Source: Arthrobacter sp. zg-Y1110
GTDB taxonomy: Bacteria > Actinomycetota > Actinomycetes > Actinomycetales > Micrococcaceae
Length of the DNA: 64,000 bases
Assembly (NCBI RefSeq): GCF_025244865.1
Contig: NZ_CP104273.1
Location: forward strand, 62,001 to 126,000
Reading direction: 5' to 3'
A program made the translations under genes and the position numbers. Numbering within the stretch: the first letter of the stretch is position 1; each line of letters begins with the position of its first letter. Under the pieces are notes generated by a model that worked only from the letters and a program-made list of their open reading frames with translations, made no database searches and had not been told where the DNA came from. Below, piece after piece: positions 49,487 through 58,252 of this stretch.

Positions 49487-50140
49487 TCACGCGTTGGTCT
49501 CTGTGCTTTCCGTACCGGTCTGCTTCCTGCGCCGCATCATGACATAGATGCCGGCAACTGCAGCCAGCAGGACTGCGGCTATGATCCACGGGACGGCCGG
49601 GCCCATCCCCTGATCCTGCGCAGGTTCCTGACGGTCCTGTCCGGCGGCTTCAGGCGACGGGGTCTGCTTCTCTGCTGCAGGGGCCGAGGCTGGTGCGGAC
49701 GTTGGTGCCTGGCTGGCACTGCCCTCCGGCGTCATGGCCGCGGTGTATTCCTCCTCGGTCAGGATCTTCTTGATGGCCTCTTCCTGAATGAACATCGGCT
49801 CGAAGTCCATTCCGTACCCGCCGTTCTTCCACCATCTGCTCACAGCCCGCCATTGCGATCCGTCGCCCGCGGTGAAAACGTCGCTGACGTTGAATATCCG
49901 CTCGTTGCCGGACTCGAAGACAACCTCGTCGATGATGTAGGCGTCTTCTGTCCGCAGCGGCGTCCCCGGGGCTGTGGCCGTGTATACGGGAGCCTCCTTG
50001 AGGGTGGCGTACGTGGTCAGTTCGGATCCGGTGACCGGAGGGACCGGAATGTTTCCCGGAGCTGCCGAGGCCGGAACTGCCCCCCACAGCGCAGCAATCC
50101 CCAGGGCCGCTGTCAGGAAGGCACGGGTTGTCTTCTTCAT
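49487..50140 (-). CDS. Secreted, C-terminally anchored protein, 217 aa
   Basis: Signal peptide ending ASAAP, a ~110-residue SH3-like domain (YATLKEAPVYTATAPGTPL...), a Pro/Ala/Gln stalk and a C-terminal membrane helix followed by RRRKQTG. No LPxTG is present. It resembles wall-facing SH3b proteins with a membrane anchor. The ribosome site is not evident. Confidence 0.6.
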   Translation of the reverse strand: MKKTTRAFLTAALGIAALWGAVPASAAPGNIPVPPVTGSELTTYATLKEAPVYTATAPGTPLRTEDAYIIDEVVFESGNERIFNVSDVFTAGDGSQWRAVSRWWKNGGYGMDFEPMFIQEEAIKKILTEEEYTAAMTPEGSASQAPTSAPASAPAAEKQTPSPEAAGQDRQEPAQDQGMGPAVPWIIAAVLLAAVAGIYVMMRRRKQTGTESTETNA

Positions 50141-50229
50141 TCGAGACTCATTTCAGGTGGTGCGTACGATGACCCGGGGCCGGCTTGAATATCCCGCCGG
50201 CCCCGGCATCAAAGCTTATCCGTGCACCT

Positions 50230-50505
50230 TTACCTCCTGCGCCCTGCATCAATGCGGTCGGCGATGTCGAGCAGGTCAGCCTCGGTGCAGACGGCAGCAT
50301 CCCTTGCCCGGGTGATCGCTGCAGCGGCATACGTTCTGGCTTCGGCTTCGCTGGGGAAAGTGTGGGGCAGGGCAATGTAGGCTTCTGCGTCTCCGAAGAA
50401 GTACGCCTCGGCACGCCATTCCCCTTCGTAGCTGGGGTATTCGGAGAAGCTGAACTTCTCAATGCCGGTGATGTTATGAAGGTCTTCGTCGATCTGGATG
50501 AACAT
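50230..50505 (-). CDS. Unknown protein, 91 aa
   Basis: MFIQIDEDLHNITGIEKFSF..., alpha/beta, soluble. ATG after AAGGCC. Class B core 40 bases upstream. Confidence 0.5.
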   Translation of the reverse strand: MFIQIDEDLHNITGIEKFSFSEYPSYEGEWRAEAYFFGDAEAYIALPHTFPSEAEARTYAAAAITRARDAAVCTEADLLDIADRIDAGRRR

Positions 50506-50544
50506 GGGGGCCTTGCCTGTCAGGAATAGAGCTGTCGGTTATTC

Positions 50545-50551
50545 CTATGCG
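50545..50551 (-). promoter_or_regulatory. Class B element of the 50230 gene
   Basis: CCCCGGGGCGCATAG just beyond the stop of the beta-propeller gene. Confidence 0.4.
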
Positions 50552-50595
50552 CCCCGGGGTCTGACGGCTGCTGCCGGCCCCGGGGCGACTGTGGG

Positions 50596-53415
50596 TCAGA
50601 ACCTTCGGGAGCCTGCCAGGAATGATCCCTTGAGGGCCATCGGGTAGAGGAGGATCCCGGCGAACCGCCCCTCGTAGGCGCTGGCATACTGCAGGTCACC
50701 ACTTCGTTTGATCGTGATCAGGCCGGTGTTGCTGCGGTGATGGGACACGACGGAGGCGAGGGCGGTCGTATCGCTCCACCCGGCCGAGGCTACTGTCCGC
50801 TCGGCGCCCTTGAAGCTGCCCTTGCCGTTGGACTCCTGATAAATCAGCTTTGCGCCCGAACGTCCGACGAGACCCTGGCGGCCGGTGCCGGCCATGTCGA
50901 TCATGGCGATCTCCCGTCCCTTCCAGCCTGTGCCGAGGACGAAACCGGCACCGATGCCGCCGTTGGCTCCGACGGGATGGCGGCGTACCTCCCCTGCCGT
51001 GTCAACACCGATGACCGTCGGGTAGATGCTGTCTGTCCAGGGCCCGACAGTCAGGCGTTTGGATGCCCACCCCGACGCTGTCTTGACCGGGGCCTCGAAG
51101 CCTCCGCCCACCTTGCCGTAGCTGACCTCCAGGACTCCGTTTGTGCGCTGGACGAGGATGTCAGGGATTCCGTCGCCGTTCCAGTCCGCAACGTGGAAGC
51201 TGAGGATCGTTTTGGCATTCCAGCCGGTACCGCGCTTGACGGCAGGACCGTATCCTCCGGCACCGTTGGAGGGTGCGACCATGAGGTCCCCGGCCGCGTT
51301 GATGGTCACCAGGTCCGAAAGCGATGAGATGGACGGGCTGTGTCCGGTGTGCAGCTCCGCGATGTGGTTGGACTCGTAGGAGGCGAAGACCCGGCCATCG
51401 GGCATGACGGCGATCGGGGTCCCGACACTTCCCTTGGCCAGGATGGATTGGGTCCGCTTGGCGACGTCGATCAGCAGGACGATGCTGCCGGAACTGTGGA
51501 CGATGCGGCTCGTTCCCGGGATGCGCAGGGCGCGGGCGCTCTGGTAGCCGGGCCGGGCGGTGCGGCTGCGGACCTGGAGGGTTTCCTTCAGTTTTCCGTT
51601 GGCCGGGTCCAGGGCGAGCAGGCCGTTGATCGTGGCGACGTACAGGACGCCGTCGATGAGGATCGGGGAGTAGAGATCCCGGTGTCCCTTCAGGTACGAA
51701 ACCCACAGGGTCTTGTCCGTCTTCGGGTTGTAGGCGAAGACTGCTGCGTCGCCGGTGTAATCGTCGATGCCGTAGCCGCCGCGGCCAGAGGTGGTTCCGT
51801 AGGCGATGTCGCCGTAGCCGGCCAGGCCGACGATCGACTGTTCGGGGATGAACCTGTTCATGACCTTCCCCAGTTTGTTCGTCACCGGGTCGACGACGGC
51901 CAGTGAGCCGCCCCGGTACCCGTACTCCGGGACTGTGCCGGCCAGGACCTTTCCCCCGGCGGCCGCCCACCCGAAGGGGCGGGACTGCATGTGGGGGTTG
52001 CGCAGGGTGGTGATGAGCTTGAATGCCGCCTCGCCCTCACCGATGCGGTTCCTGTCGAAGGAGTAGAGCTTGGCCGAGCCGTAGGAGCCGATGTAGAGGC
52101 GGTTGCTGTCGTACTGCATCAGGTGCTCGATCTGGGAGATGCCTAGGGTGTCCGGGGATTTCCACCGTGCGTCGGTGGCCGGATTCAGTGAGGCGACCCC
52201 GTCTCCCTGGTAGGCGCCGAAGTAGAGCAGCCCGTGGTCTGAGCCGATGAGGGACTGAACGCTCAGGGAGCCAAGGAGGACATCAGGGCGCACCCGCCGG
52301 GATTCCCTTTTGCCTTTGATGGAGTACTCGGCGACAACGGGTTCGCCGTCCTTGTTTCCCGCAGCGAAGACCCTGTCCCCCGAAACCAGAACGGAGCGGG
52401 TCAGTTCCATACCCGAGGGGCACAGGATGTCTTCCTTCATGGTGGCGGTGTCCGTCTTGATGATCAGCGACCGTGCCGCGTGCCATGTGGTGGAGCCGCT
52501 CTTTCCGGAGAAGGCCTTCGATGCGGACTTCAATCCGTCGGGGTTCTCCCATGTGGATTTGACCGGGTTGTAGACGTAGCAGCGCGTGGCATGTGAGCTG
52601 TCCTCGGCGAAGACAAAAAGCTTGTCGCCGCGCACGATGATCCTGTGGACGAATCCGGTGGCCCCGGGATCCGGAAGTTTGATAACGGTTCGCTTTAAGG
52701 GATTCCCGGCCGGGAAGGAAACCAGATGCGGATTCCGGGATCCGGTGCCTGCAAAGACGGTGTCCTTCCAGATGCCGATGGCCTTCACGTAATCGGTCTG
52801 GGCATCAACGGCCGGGTAGGAGGCGAACTTGCCCGTGCGGGGAGTGTAGTTCCAGATGATGCCGTCCGGGTAGGAGCCGCCCCAGAGGCGTCCGGAGGAG
52901 TCAATATCGAAGCCGTACACGCCCGAAGCCGACGGGGCGACCTGCCCGAGCGGGACGAGCTTGCGCGTGCTGAAGGACCAGGCGATGAGCTGGCCTCCGC
53001 CGCTTCCGGCGTAGACGGTGCCGGTGGCCGCGTCCCAGGCCAGGTCCGAGGCGATCTTGGATCCGTCCGGCGTCGTCGAGGCATACTCCCTCTTGCCGGT
53101 GGCAGCGTCGAAGACCTGGAACTGGTTGGTGTTGCCTGTCGTGGCGGTAACCAGCTTGGGGACGCCCTTGAGGTCGGGAACCAGAAGCATGTCCAGGAAT
53201 GCCGATGCCTTGAAGACGTCCTTGTAGACCTTCTTGATGCCTGCGCCGGGCGCGACCGACCTGAGACCGGATCCGCCGGCGGCGGCTGCAGCAGAGGGCA
53301 CCTGGACTGCAGTTGCTGCCAGGGCCGGCAGGGAGGGTCCGGCTGCGGCGAAGAAGCCGGTGACGGCTGCCAGGGAGAGGGCAGTTCGGCGGGTGAGGCG
53401 GGGGGAGGTTTTCAC
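50596..53415 (-). CDS. Tat-exported beta-propeller (PQQ/VCBS-like) protein
   Basis: The 939-residue protein has a twin-Arg signal (RLTRRTALSLAAVTG) ending ALAA. Many beta-propeller strands of the form (V)YxGSxG..L...(D/N)P.T follow, and the C-terminal ~180 residues hold FG-GAP/VCBS-like repeats (DWNGDGIPDILVQR). It likely binds ligands or cell-wall material outside the cell. Enzyme residues are not evident. GTG start after AAAGGA. Confidence 0.75.
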   Translation of the reverse strand: MKTSPRLTRRTALSLAAVTGFFAAAGPSLPALAATAVQVPSAAAAAGGSGLRSVAPGAGIKKVYKDVFKASAFLDMLLVPDLKGVPKLVTATTGNTNQFQVFDAATGKREYASTTPDGSKIASDLAWDAATGTVYAGSGGGQLIAWSFSTRKLVPLGQVAPSASGVYGFDIDSSGRLWGGSYPDGIIWNYTPRTGKFASYPAVDAQTDYVKAIGIWKDTVFAGTGSRNPHLVSFPAGNPLKRTVIKLPDPGATGFVHRIIVRGDKLFVFAEDSSHATRCYVYNPVKSTWENPDGLKSASKAFSGKSGSTTWHAARSLIIKTDTATMKEDILCPSGMELTRSVLVSGDRVFAAGNKDGEPVVAEYSIKGKRESRRVRPDVLLGSLSVQSLIGSDHGLLYFGAYQGDGVASLNPATDARWKSPDTLGISQIEHLMQYDSNRLYIGSYGSAKLYSFDRNRIGEGEAAFKLITTLRNPHMQSRPFGWAAAGGKVLAGTVPEYGYRGGSLAVVDPVTNKLGKVMNRFIPEQSIVGLAGYGDIAYGTTSGRGGYGIDDYTGDAAVFAYNPKTDKTLWVSYLKGHRDLYSPILIDGVLYVATINGLLALDPANGKLKETLQVRSRTARPGYQSARALRIPGTSRIVHSSGSIVLLIDVAKRTQSILAKGSVGTPIAVMPDGRVFASYESNHIAELHTGHSPSISSLSDLVTINAAGDLMVAPSNGAGGYGPAVKRGTGWNAKTILSFHVADWNGDGIPDILVQRTNGVLEVSYGKVGGGFEAPVKTASGWASKRLTVGPWTDSIYPTVIGVDTAGEVRRHPVGANGGIGAGFVLGTGWKGREIAMIDMAGTGRQGLVGRSGAKLIYQESNGKGSFKGAERTVASAGWSDTTALASVVSHHRSNTGLITIKRSGDLQYASAYEGRFAGILLYPMALKGSFLAGSRRF

Positions 53416-53446
53416 GGGGTCCTTTGCGGCTGTTGTATGCCACGGG

Positions 53447-53453
53447 ACATGCG
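53447..53453 (-). promoter_or_regulatory. Class B element of the beta-propeller gene
   Basis: GGTCTACGCATGT, 32 bases before GTG. GGAAC, an ECF-type -35 motif, lies about ten bases further up, closer than a usual promoter spacing. Confidence 0.4.
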
Positions 53454-53484
53454 TAGACCGGGCCCGTTCCTTCCGCCGGAGATT

Positions 53485-53516
53485 GTGACGGGAAACGGAC
53501 GGTGCCGCACACATAG
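53485..53516 (+). promoter_or_regulatory. Class A element of the 53522 gene
   Basis: Core CCGCACACATAG, then GGTGTATG. Upstream box poor. Confidence 0.55.
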
Positions 53517-53521
53517 GGTGT

Positions 53522-53791
53522 ATGAACGCACGATTCCAAACCCGGACGGCCGGCCTCCCGAACCGGATTCCGCTGCCCTCCACGCCCGGTGAGATCCACG
53601 ACGCTGCCGTGCTCGTGCAGAGGCTCCGTGCCGGAGGAATGAGCTGGCGGGAAGTGTCTGAACGGACCGGATACGCCAGGGTGGATGCGATACAGCTGGC
53701 ACACAATCTGTTCGGGCTTACCGATGCTGCCTACGAGGCTTCCAAGGAGCAGGTCCGCACCGGGGTCTGGTACGAGGGTCGCTCAGCCTAG
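53522..53791 (+). CDS. Small HTH-like protein, 89 aa
   Basis: AAVLVQRLRAGGMSWREVSERTGYARVDAIQLAH is an HTH-type segment, recalling the repeats of the first gene. It borders the AT-rich gap and may bind it. That is inference from position. Confidence 0.5.
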   Translation: MNARFQTRTAGLPNRIPLPSTPGEIHDAAVLVQRLRAGGMSWREVSERTGYARVDAIQLAHNLFGLTDAAYEASKEQVRTGVWYEGRSA

Positions 53792-54281
53792 GCTGCGGGG
53801 CTTTCCCGGCTGCCGACCTGCCGGCCAACCGGATCCAACCGGCAGCCGACTTAAGAGTCGGTGAAAAAATCCCCGGAATCCAGGGGCAAAAGAGGGGGCC
53901 CCTATATATAACCAACTTAACCAACCTGTTAAGAGAGAGATATATATAAGGGGCCCTATATATGTTCCTCCAATGTCGCTCCCATATATAGCCCTTTCTC
54001 CCTTATGGAGGCCTCCCCCTCCTGTCGGCAAGGTTGGTTTAGTCGGCAGGATTTCGAAAAACCACGGAATCATGCGGCAAAACGGGGTACCGGCGCCTGG
54101 TCAGGGGTCGGTTTACCAGCTGTTTCCGGTCGCCGGACGGTTGGCGGAACGGTAGGGCATAATGTCGTTTTGGAGGCTCGTGATAACCTGAGGAACGATT
54201 TTATCGGGCACGAGAGACGATGGTTATCACGCCCCGGAAGGATTCCCCGGCGGCCCGGCGGACTTCACTGCTTAGGCGCCT
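53792..54281. other. Gene-free AT-rich region with inverted repeats
   Basis: Nearly 490 bases without a credible gene. It holds GGGGCCCCTATATATA (53895-53910) and its inverse (TATATATAAGGGGCCC near 53940-53956), two more TATATA runs (to 53991), two AACCAAC repeats, a palindrome (CTTAAGAG) and, at 54178-54230, CGTGATAACC facing GGTTATCACG. Such AT-rich, repeat-rich gaps are typical of replication origins, centromere sites or transfer origins. Which one cannot be told. Confidence 0.45.
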
Positions 54282-54809
54282 CTAGCCTTCGTCGACGAAG
54301 ACGTGGTTTATCCCGTGAACGCCACTGAAACTGCCCGCCTCACGCATCCCCCTCGCCGCATAGAAGCGCCTTGCCGCATAGGACGTGTCGATAACCGCCA
54401 GCGCCGGCTGATACCCGGAGCTGCGCCCGGCAGCCAGGGCTTCCTCGAACAATTCGGCGCCCACACCGTGCCCCTGATGGAGCGGATCCGTGAAGAACTT
54501 CGAGATCTCGCAGTAGCCGTTCGCCGATGTAGAAGCGAAACCCAGGATTGCCAGTGCATCCGTCAGATACCGGTGCGCGCGGGTGAGACTGATGTGGCCG
54601 GCGGTGAGTCCATCGACCTCTGCTACCCAGCGTCCGAGGGTCTGCTCTGCCATGAGCCAGTCCTCGAATGCCGGGACGGTGGCAGGTGTGTCCCTGGGCG
54701 GCGGGTACGTGGGGTCTGCAATCCTCACCCGAAGCAGCGCCTCGGCAGCGGGCCGGATGTGCTCGTCCCTGAAAGGAGCAACGTTGATGCTGAGCGTTTC
54801 GGCTCTCAT
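54282..54809 (-). CDS. GNAT-family N-acetyltransferase
   Basis: The 175-residue protein has LHQGHGVGAELFEEALAAGR, acetyl-CoA-binding motif A (Q/RxxGxG/A), near residue 115, then YAARRFYAARGM, the usual C-terminal motif B. Substrate unknown. The start overlaps the stop of the CCA-enzyme-like gene (TCATGA), so co-translation is likely. Confidence 0.8.
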   Translation of the reverse strand: MRAETLSINVAPFRDEHIRPAAEALLRVRIADPTYPPPRDTPATVPAFEDWLMAEQTLGRWVAEVDGLTAGHISLTRAHRYLTDALAILGFASTSANGYCEISKFFTDPLHQGHGVGAELFEEALAAGRSSGYQPALAVIDTSYAARRFYAARGMREAGSFSGVHGINHVFVDEG

Positions 54810-56524
54810 GATGCTTCTTCCTGCTCAATGAGGTTCTTCAGCTCGGCGGCGACCCGTGAGGCTTCGGCGCGGTAGTGCATAGCCTCGCTTTCACGGCCGT
54901 TTTTCTCAGCCTTGGCAGCCTTCGCCTCGAACCTGCTCGCATCCACCCGCGCCTGCTGGATTGCTCCCTTCCGCTGTCTTGCCGCCTCCCACCTGGGGCG
55001 CTCCACGGCGATGACGGCTTCACGGTTTTCGATGGCCCACGCAACAGCGCCGTCAGTGTCTGAGAAGACTCCTTCATCCTGTGCCGCCAGGGATGCCCTG
55101 ACGATCCATCCCCACTCCTGCCCCTTCGGGAAGCCGGCTGCTGCCAGATCCTGTCCTCGAAGGATCGGAGGGTCAACCTTCACGGTTTTCGCCACAGCAA
55201 GCCACGGTCCGGAGACGGGCGGCTTGGCTCCGGGCCCGCGGCCGGCAAGATCTGCGTCCACGACCCGTGCCCAGTCCTGGATGGTGGGTCCGCTTCCGTT
55301 CTCCCCTGCAAGGTCCCTCATCAGCCGGCGGACCGCTGACGGTGTGGGTGCCTCGCCGAAGGACGTGTGGCGCATGTGCTCCCGGATGAGGGGCAGCACT
55401 TTCTCACGCACCTCGTTCGGGGCGCCGATGGATTTGAGGAATTCGTCAGCAGGGGCGACGCCGCCGGCGGCATGGCCGTAGTTGGTGATGCCTCCGTCGG
55501 GATTCTCCTGATGGTGCTCGGCTTTGCCGACGTCGTGAAGCAGGGTGGCCAGGACTGCGATGCGCCGGTCCTGCTCCCCTGCCCCGTCGCGCTCGGCTGC
55601 AGCCGCTGCGGCATCCGCTGCCAGGCCGAGGTGGACGTCAACGTCCCCTTCCGGGTGCCAGACGGGGTCCTGACGGCTTCCGCGGACGTCAGCCAGTGCC
55701 GGGAAGCTGTCCGCAATGCCGGTCTGGTAGAGAGCCTCCAGGCCCTTGGAGGGTTCGCGTCCGAGGGTGACGAGCTTGTTGAACTCTTTCCAGAGACGGT
55801 CCTTGGGCAGCTGGGCGACAGTGTCCTTCATGGACCGGCACAGCTCCAGTGTCTCCGGATCCATCTCCAGGCCGAACCGGGCGCTGAACTGTACGGCGCG
55901 CAGGGGCCTGAGCGGGTCGTCGGGGAATGTGTCTGCGCGGGTGTGCCGAAGGATGCGGTCAGCCAGGTCGGCCCGGCCGCCGAAGGGGTCGATCAGCTCT
56001 CCGGTGTACGGGTCCCAGCCCATGGAGTTCATGGTGTAGTCGCGCCGCGCGAAAGCGTCCTCGAGGCTGATGTCCGGATCCAGGTCGACGGTGAACCCGC
56101 GGTGCCCGTCGCCCGTCTTGGAGTCGCGCCTGGGCAGGGAGACGTCAAAGTCCTGCCCGTTGATGTTCGTGGTCAGCACGCCGAAGGAGGAGCCGACGTC
56201 GTTGACGTCTCCGGGCAGCGCCGCACGCAGCTCATCGGCGGTGGTCCCGTGCACTTCGATGTCGACGTCCTTGAACGTGACCTGTTCCCCGGTCTCCCTG
56301 GAGAGCAGCGCATCGCGTACCGATCCGCCGACGATGAGCGGGCGGCCTCCGGTCGTCAGGCACGCGTCAAGGACTGCCCTGGCTTCGGGTGTCAGGTCGA
56401 TGAGGTCAGGGATGACAGCCCCGGTGCCCGCACCGATTTCCACCGACGGCTCTGAATGGAGGGCGGCGGCGTACTGGCCGCCTACCGGAAGGCCGGCAGG
56501 CTGGCGTCTGGGGTTGTTTCTCAC
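54806..56524 (-). CDS. GGQYA-module protein 5 fused to a CCA-adding-enzyme-like nucleotidyltransferase with HD domain
   Basis: The 572-residue protein opens with the module (PAGLPVGGQYAAALHSE, ~8-24). Then come a class II CCA/poly(A) polymerase head (GGSVRDALL near 65, DVDIEV with both metal ligands near 88, RRDYTMNSMG near 155) and RADTFPDDPLRPLRAVQF. An HD domain (LLHDVGKAEHH near 325) and a helical C-terminus follow. It may modify tRNA 3' ends. Actinobacterial chromosomes normally have their own CCA enzyme, so this tagged copy is unexpected. GTG start. Confidence 0.78.
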   Translation of the reverse strand: MRNNPRRQPAGLPVGGQYAAALHSEPSVEIGAGTGAVIPDLIDLTPEARAVLDACLTTGGRPLIVGGSVRDALLSRETGEQVTFKDVDIEVHGTTADELRAALPGDVNDVGSSFGVLTTNINGQDFDVSLPRRDSKTGDGHRGFTVDLDPDISLEDAFARRDYTMNSMGWDPYTGELIDPFGGRADLADRILRHTRADTFPDDPLRPLRAVQFSARFGLEMDPETLELCRSMKDTVAQLPKDRLWKEFNKLVTLGREPSKGLEALYQTGIADSFPALADVRGSRQDPVWHPEGDVDVHLGLAADAAAAAAERDGAGEQDRRIAVLATLLHDVGKAEHHQENPDGGITNYGHAAGGVAPADEFLKSIGAPNEVREKVLPLIREHMRHTSFGEAPTPSAVRRLMRDLAGENGSGPTIQDWARVVDADLAGRGPGAKPPVSGPWLAVAKTVKVDPPILRGQDLAAAGFPKGQEWGWIVRASLAAQDEGVFSDTDGAVAWAIENREAVIAVERPRWEAARQRKGAIQQARVDASRFEAKAAKAEKNGRESEAMHYRAEASRVAAELKNLIEQEEAS

Positions 56525-56531
56525 GCACCTA

Positions 56532-56541
56532 CTGTGTGCGG
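56532..56541 (-). promoter_or_regulatory. Class A-variant element of GGQYA-module protein 5
   Basis: CCGCACACAG seven bases before GTG. Confidence 0.5.
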
Positions 56542-56582
56542 CTGCAGCGTTCGGCGCCAAGGCTGCGCAAAACACGCGCCGG

Positions 56583-56592
56583 CCGCACACAG
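56583..56592 (+). promoter_or_regulatory. Orphan class A-variant element without a gene
   Basis: CCGCACACAGAGGAGTC points to the plus strand, but the next stop codons arrive at once and a minus-strand gene follows. It looks like a relict of a lost divergent gene. Confidence 0.45.
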
Positions 56593-56600
56593 AGGAGTCA

Positions 56601-56639
56601 CCTGGCCCGGTGGACGGTTAGATCTCCGCCGGGCCTGGC
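56601..56639 (-). terminator. Hairpin after the M50-like gene
   Basis: CCAGGCCCGG with CCGGGCCAGG, no long U-run. Confidence 0.55.
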
Positions 56640-56657
56640 ATCAACTTCCGTTCGGTA

Positions 56658-57392
56658 TCAGCCCACCGCTTCAATGACGAAGCCCAGGGCAAGGAACCAG
56701 CTGACGGCCGTTACAGCGGCAAAGCCGAACAGCCAGACCGGGGACGGGATCATCGTCTGCCGGAACAGGATGTAGGCATCGGAGCTTTCCAGCTCTGTCC
56801 GGCGCCGGAAATGCACATGGATGACTTTCCCGAGGTCGCGCACGGCGCCGACGAGCATGGCGATACCGATGACCAGGGTGGTGTGCCCGAGGAAGACCGG
56901 GCCTGCGAAGAGTACGAGCAGCAGGGATATGGCCAGGACCGATCCCAGGATGAGAAGCCCTTCCGCGTTGCGGATCAGCAGGAGCGTGAACATCAGCACA
57001 AGGCAGCTCACGGACAGTGCCGCCGAGGACCACCCCTGAAGCCCGGCCCAGACCAGTGTGGCTCCGACGACGGCCGGCACCGGGTAGCCCCAGAATGCTG
57101 ACCAGACGGCGCGGATGCCACCGGGCCCGTAGGTGTTGGTCGTGCCGCCGTGGTTCAGGTGCAGCTTGATGCCGGTAACCATCTGAAATGTCGTCAGGGC
57201 GGCGACGGCGTGGCCCAGTTCGTGGATCACGGTGGTGAACATGCCGAAGTACTTCCAGGTCAGCTTCGGCACGGCAAGGCCCACTGCTGCCACCAGGATG
57301 AGGACCAGCTCGACCGCAGTTACTTCGGGGGCATCCAAGCGTGTGAGACCGGAGGTGATCCGGTCCCACACGATGCCGGGCAGTCCGGTCAT
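56658..57392 (-). CDS. M50B-like membrane zinc protease
   Basis: The 244-residue polytopic membrane protein has TVIHELGHAVAALTTF (HExxH) in the second helix and further helices to the end. The M50B-like family of Actinobacteria has this form. It likely cuts within the membrane or cleaves signal proteins. The start overlaps the stop of the 57389 gene. Confidence 0.72.
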   Translation of the reverse strand: MTGLPGIVWDRITSGLTRLDAPEVTAVELVLILVAAVGLAVPKLTWKYFGMFTTVIHELGHAVAALTTFQMVTGIKLHLNHGGTTNTYGPGGIRAVWSAFWGYPVPAVVGATLVWAGLQGWSSAALSVSCLVLMFTLLLIRNAEGLLILGSVLAISLLLVLFAGPVFLGHTTLVIGIAMLVGAVRDLGKVIHVHFRRRTELESSDAYILFRQTMIPSPVWLFGFAAVTAVSWFLALGFVIEAVG

Positions 57393-57808
57393 GCCTTGAC
57401 CAGGCGGACGTAACCGCGGCGGTCCTTGGTGATCACATATTCGGTACCGCGGAGGATGACGTGGTCGCCGTCCTCGACGAGGATCTCCTCACGCGGGGTC
57501 TGCTTGTGTGCCGTGAGGGTGACGGCGTTTTCGTTCATCCATGCGACCGGGCCGTTCACGCGGGGGCCGTCCTGGACGATGCGGTGGTAATTGCCTTCTT
57601 CCCAGCCGCCGACGCTGTACGTGTTGTACAGGTCCGTGCCGCGGTGGTTCTTGTAGAACATTGCCAGCTGGGCGCCTTCGAAGTGGTCCTGGCTGAAGAT
57701 GTGCTGGGGGATCCCGGCGTTGGGCTGGTCGTCTTCGTAGGTGAACGGCTCTTTGTCCTTGAAGGTCAGGAGTTCATCCAGGTTCAGCGCGGGCTTGGTT
57801 TCAGTCAT
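57389..57808 (-). CDS. Unknown protein, 139 aa
   Basis: No family recognised. Soluble, with NLDELLTFKDKEPFTYEDDQP near the N-terminus and a beta-rich C-terminus (EILVEDGDHVILRGTEYVI). ATG 57808 has GAGGATGAAG upstream. ATG 57817 is an alternative. Coupled to the protease. Confidence 0.55.
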   Translation of the reverse strand: MTETKPALNLDELLTFKDKEPFTYEDDQPNAGIPQHIFSQDHFEGAQLAMFYKNHRGTDLYNTYSVGGWEEGNYHRIVQDGPRVNGPVAWMNENAVTLTAHKQTPREEILVEDGDHVILRGTEYVITKDRRGYVRLVKA

Positions 57809-57860
57809 CGTCTTCATCCTCAGCAGATAGTTCCAGGTGCGGGGTTCCGCCTCACAACAC

Positions 57861-57892
57861 ATATGTGTGCGGCAGCTGATGAGAATGTCTGC
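57861..57892 (-). promoter_or_regulatory. Class A element of the 57389 operon
   Basis: CCGCACACATAT, the last base changed. Upstream box not recognisable. Confidence 0.45.
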
Positions 57893-57923
57893 AGGGCGGG
57901 CACGGACCTGCCCCGCAGTGTGC

Positions 57924-57955
57924 GGTGAAAGGTCCGGAGAGCGCCGCACACATAG
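57924..57955 (+). promoter_or_regulatory. Class A element of the 57989 operon
   Basis: GGTGAAA-N18-CACATAG followed by GAGGC, but the ATG used is 34 bases further on behind its own GAAGGA. Confidence 0.68.
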
Positions 57956-57988
57956 GAGGCAACGACCCGACTTACCGAAGGACCACCA

Positions 57989-58252
57989 ATGTCTTCCATG
58001 CCGATGCTCCCGCTCCCCACCAGGCAGGCCCCTGACACCGACGACGTGCAGGTACTCAAGGCGCGCATCCTGGAACTGGAGGAGCTGGCCTTCCGGCGCG
58101 GCCGCGGCCTGCACATTCTGCACCGCCACCTCAGCACCGGCGGAACCGACCACGCCATTCTCCTGGGCGTCGTCGAGAACACCCTGACCGGCTACAGCCC
58201 TTCCAGCGTTGCCGAAGCCAAAGCCCTGACCGACGCCGCCGCGGCCGCCTGA
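57989..58252 (+). CDS. Unknown protein, 87 aa
   Basis: Helical N-terminus (TDDVQVLKARILELEELAFRRGRG) reads like a coiled coil. The tail is Ala-rich. TGATG overlap couples it to the next gene. Confidence 0.5.
   Translation: MSSMPMLPLPTRQAPDTDDVQVLKARILELEELAFRRGRGLHILHRHLSTGGTDHAILLGVVENTLTGYSPSSVAEAKALTDAAAAA

Noticed and set aside
56536..56775. Plus-strand frame after the orphan element
   Set aside because: It starts upstream of the element, reads through a terminator and the M50-like gene antisense, and is rich in Arg and Pro like other shadow frames.
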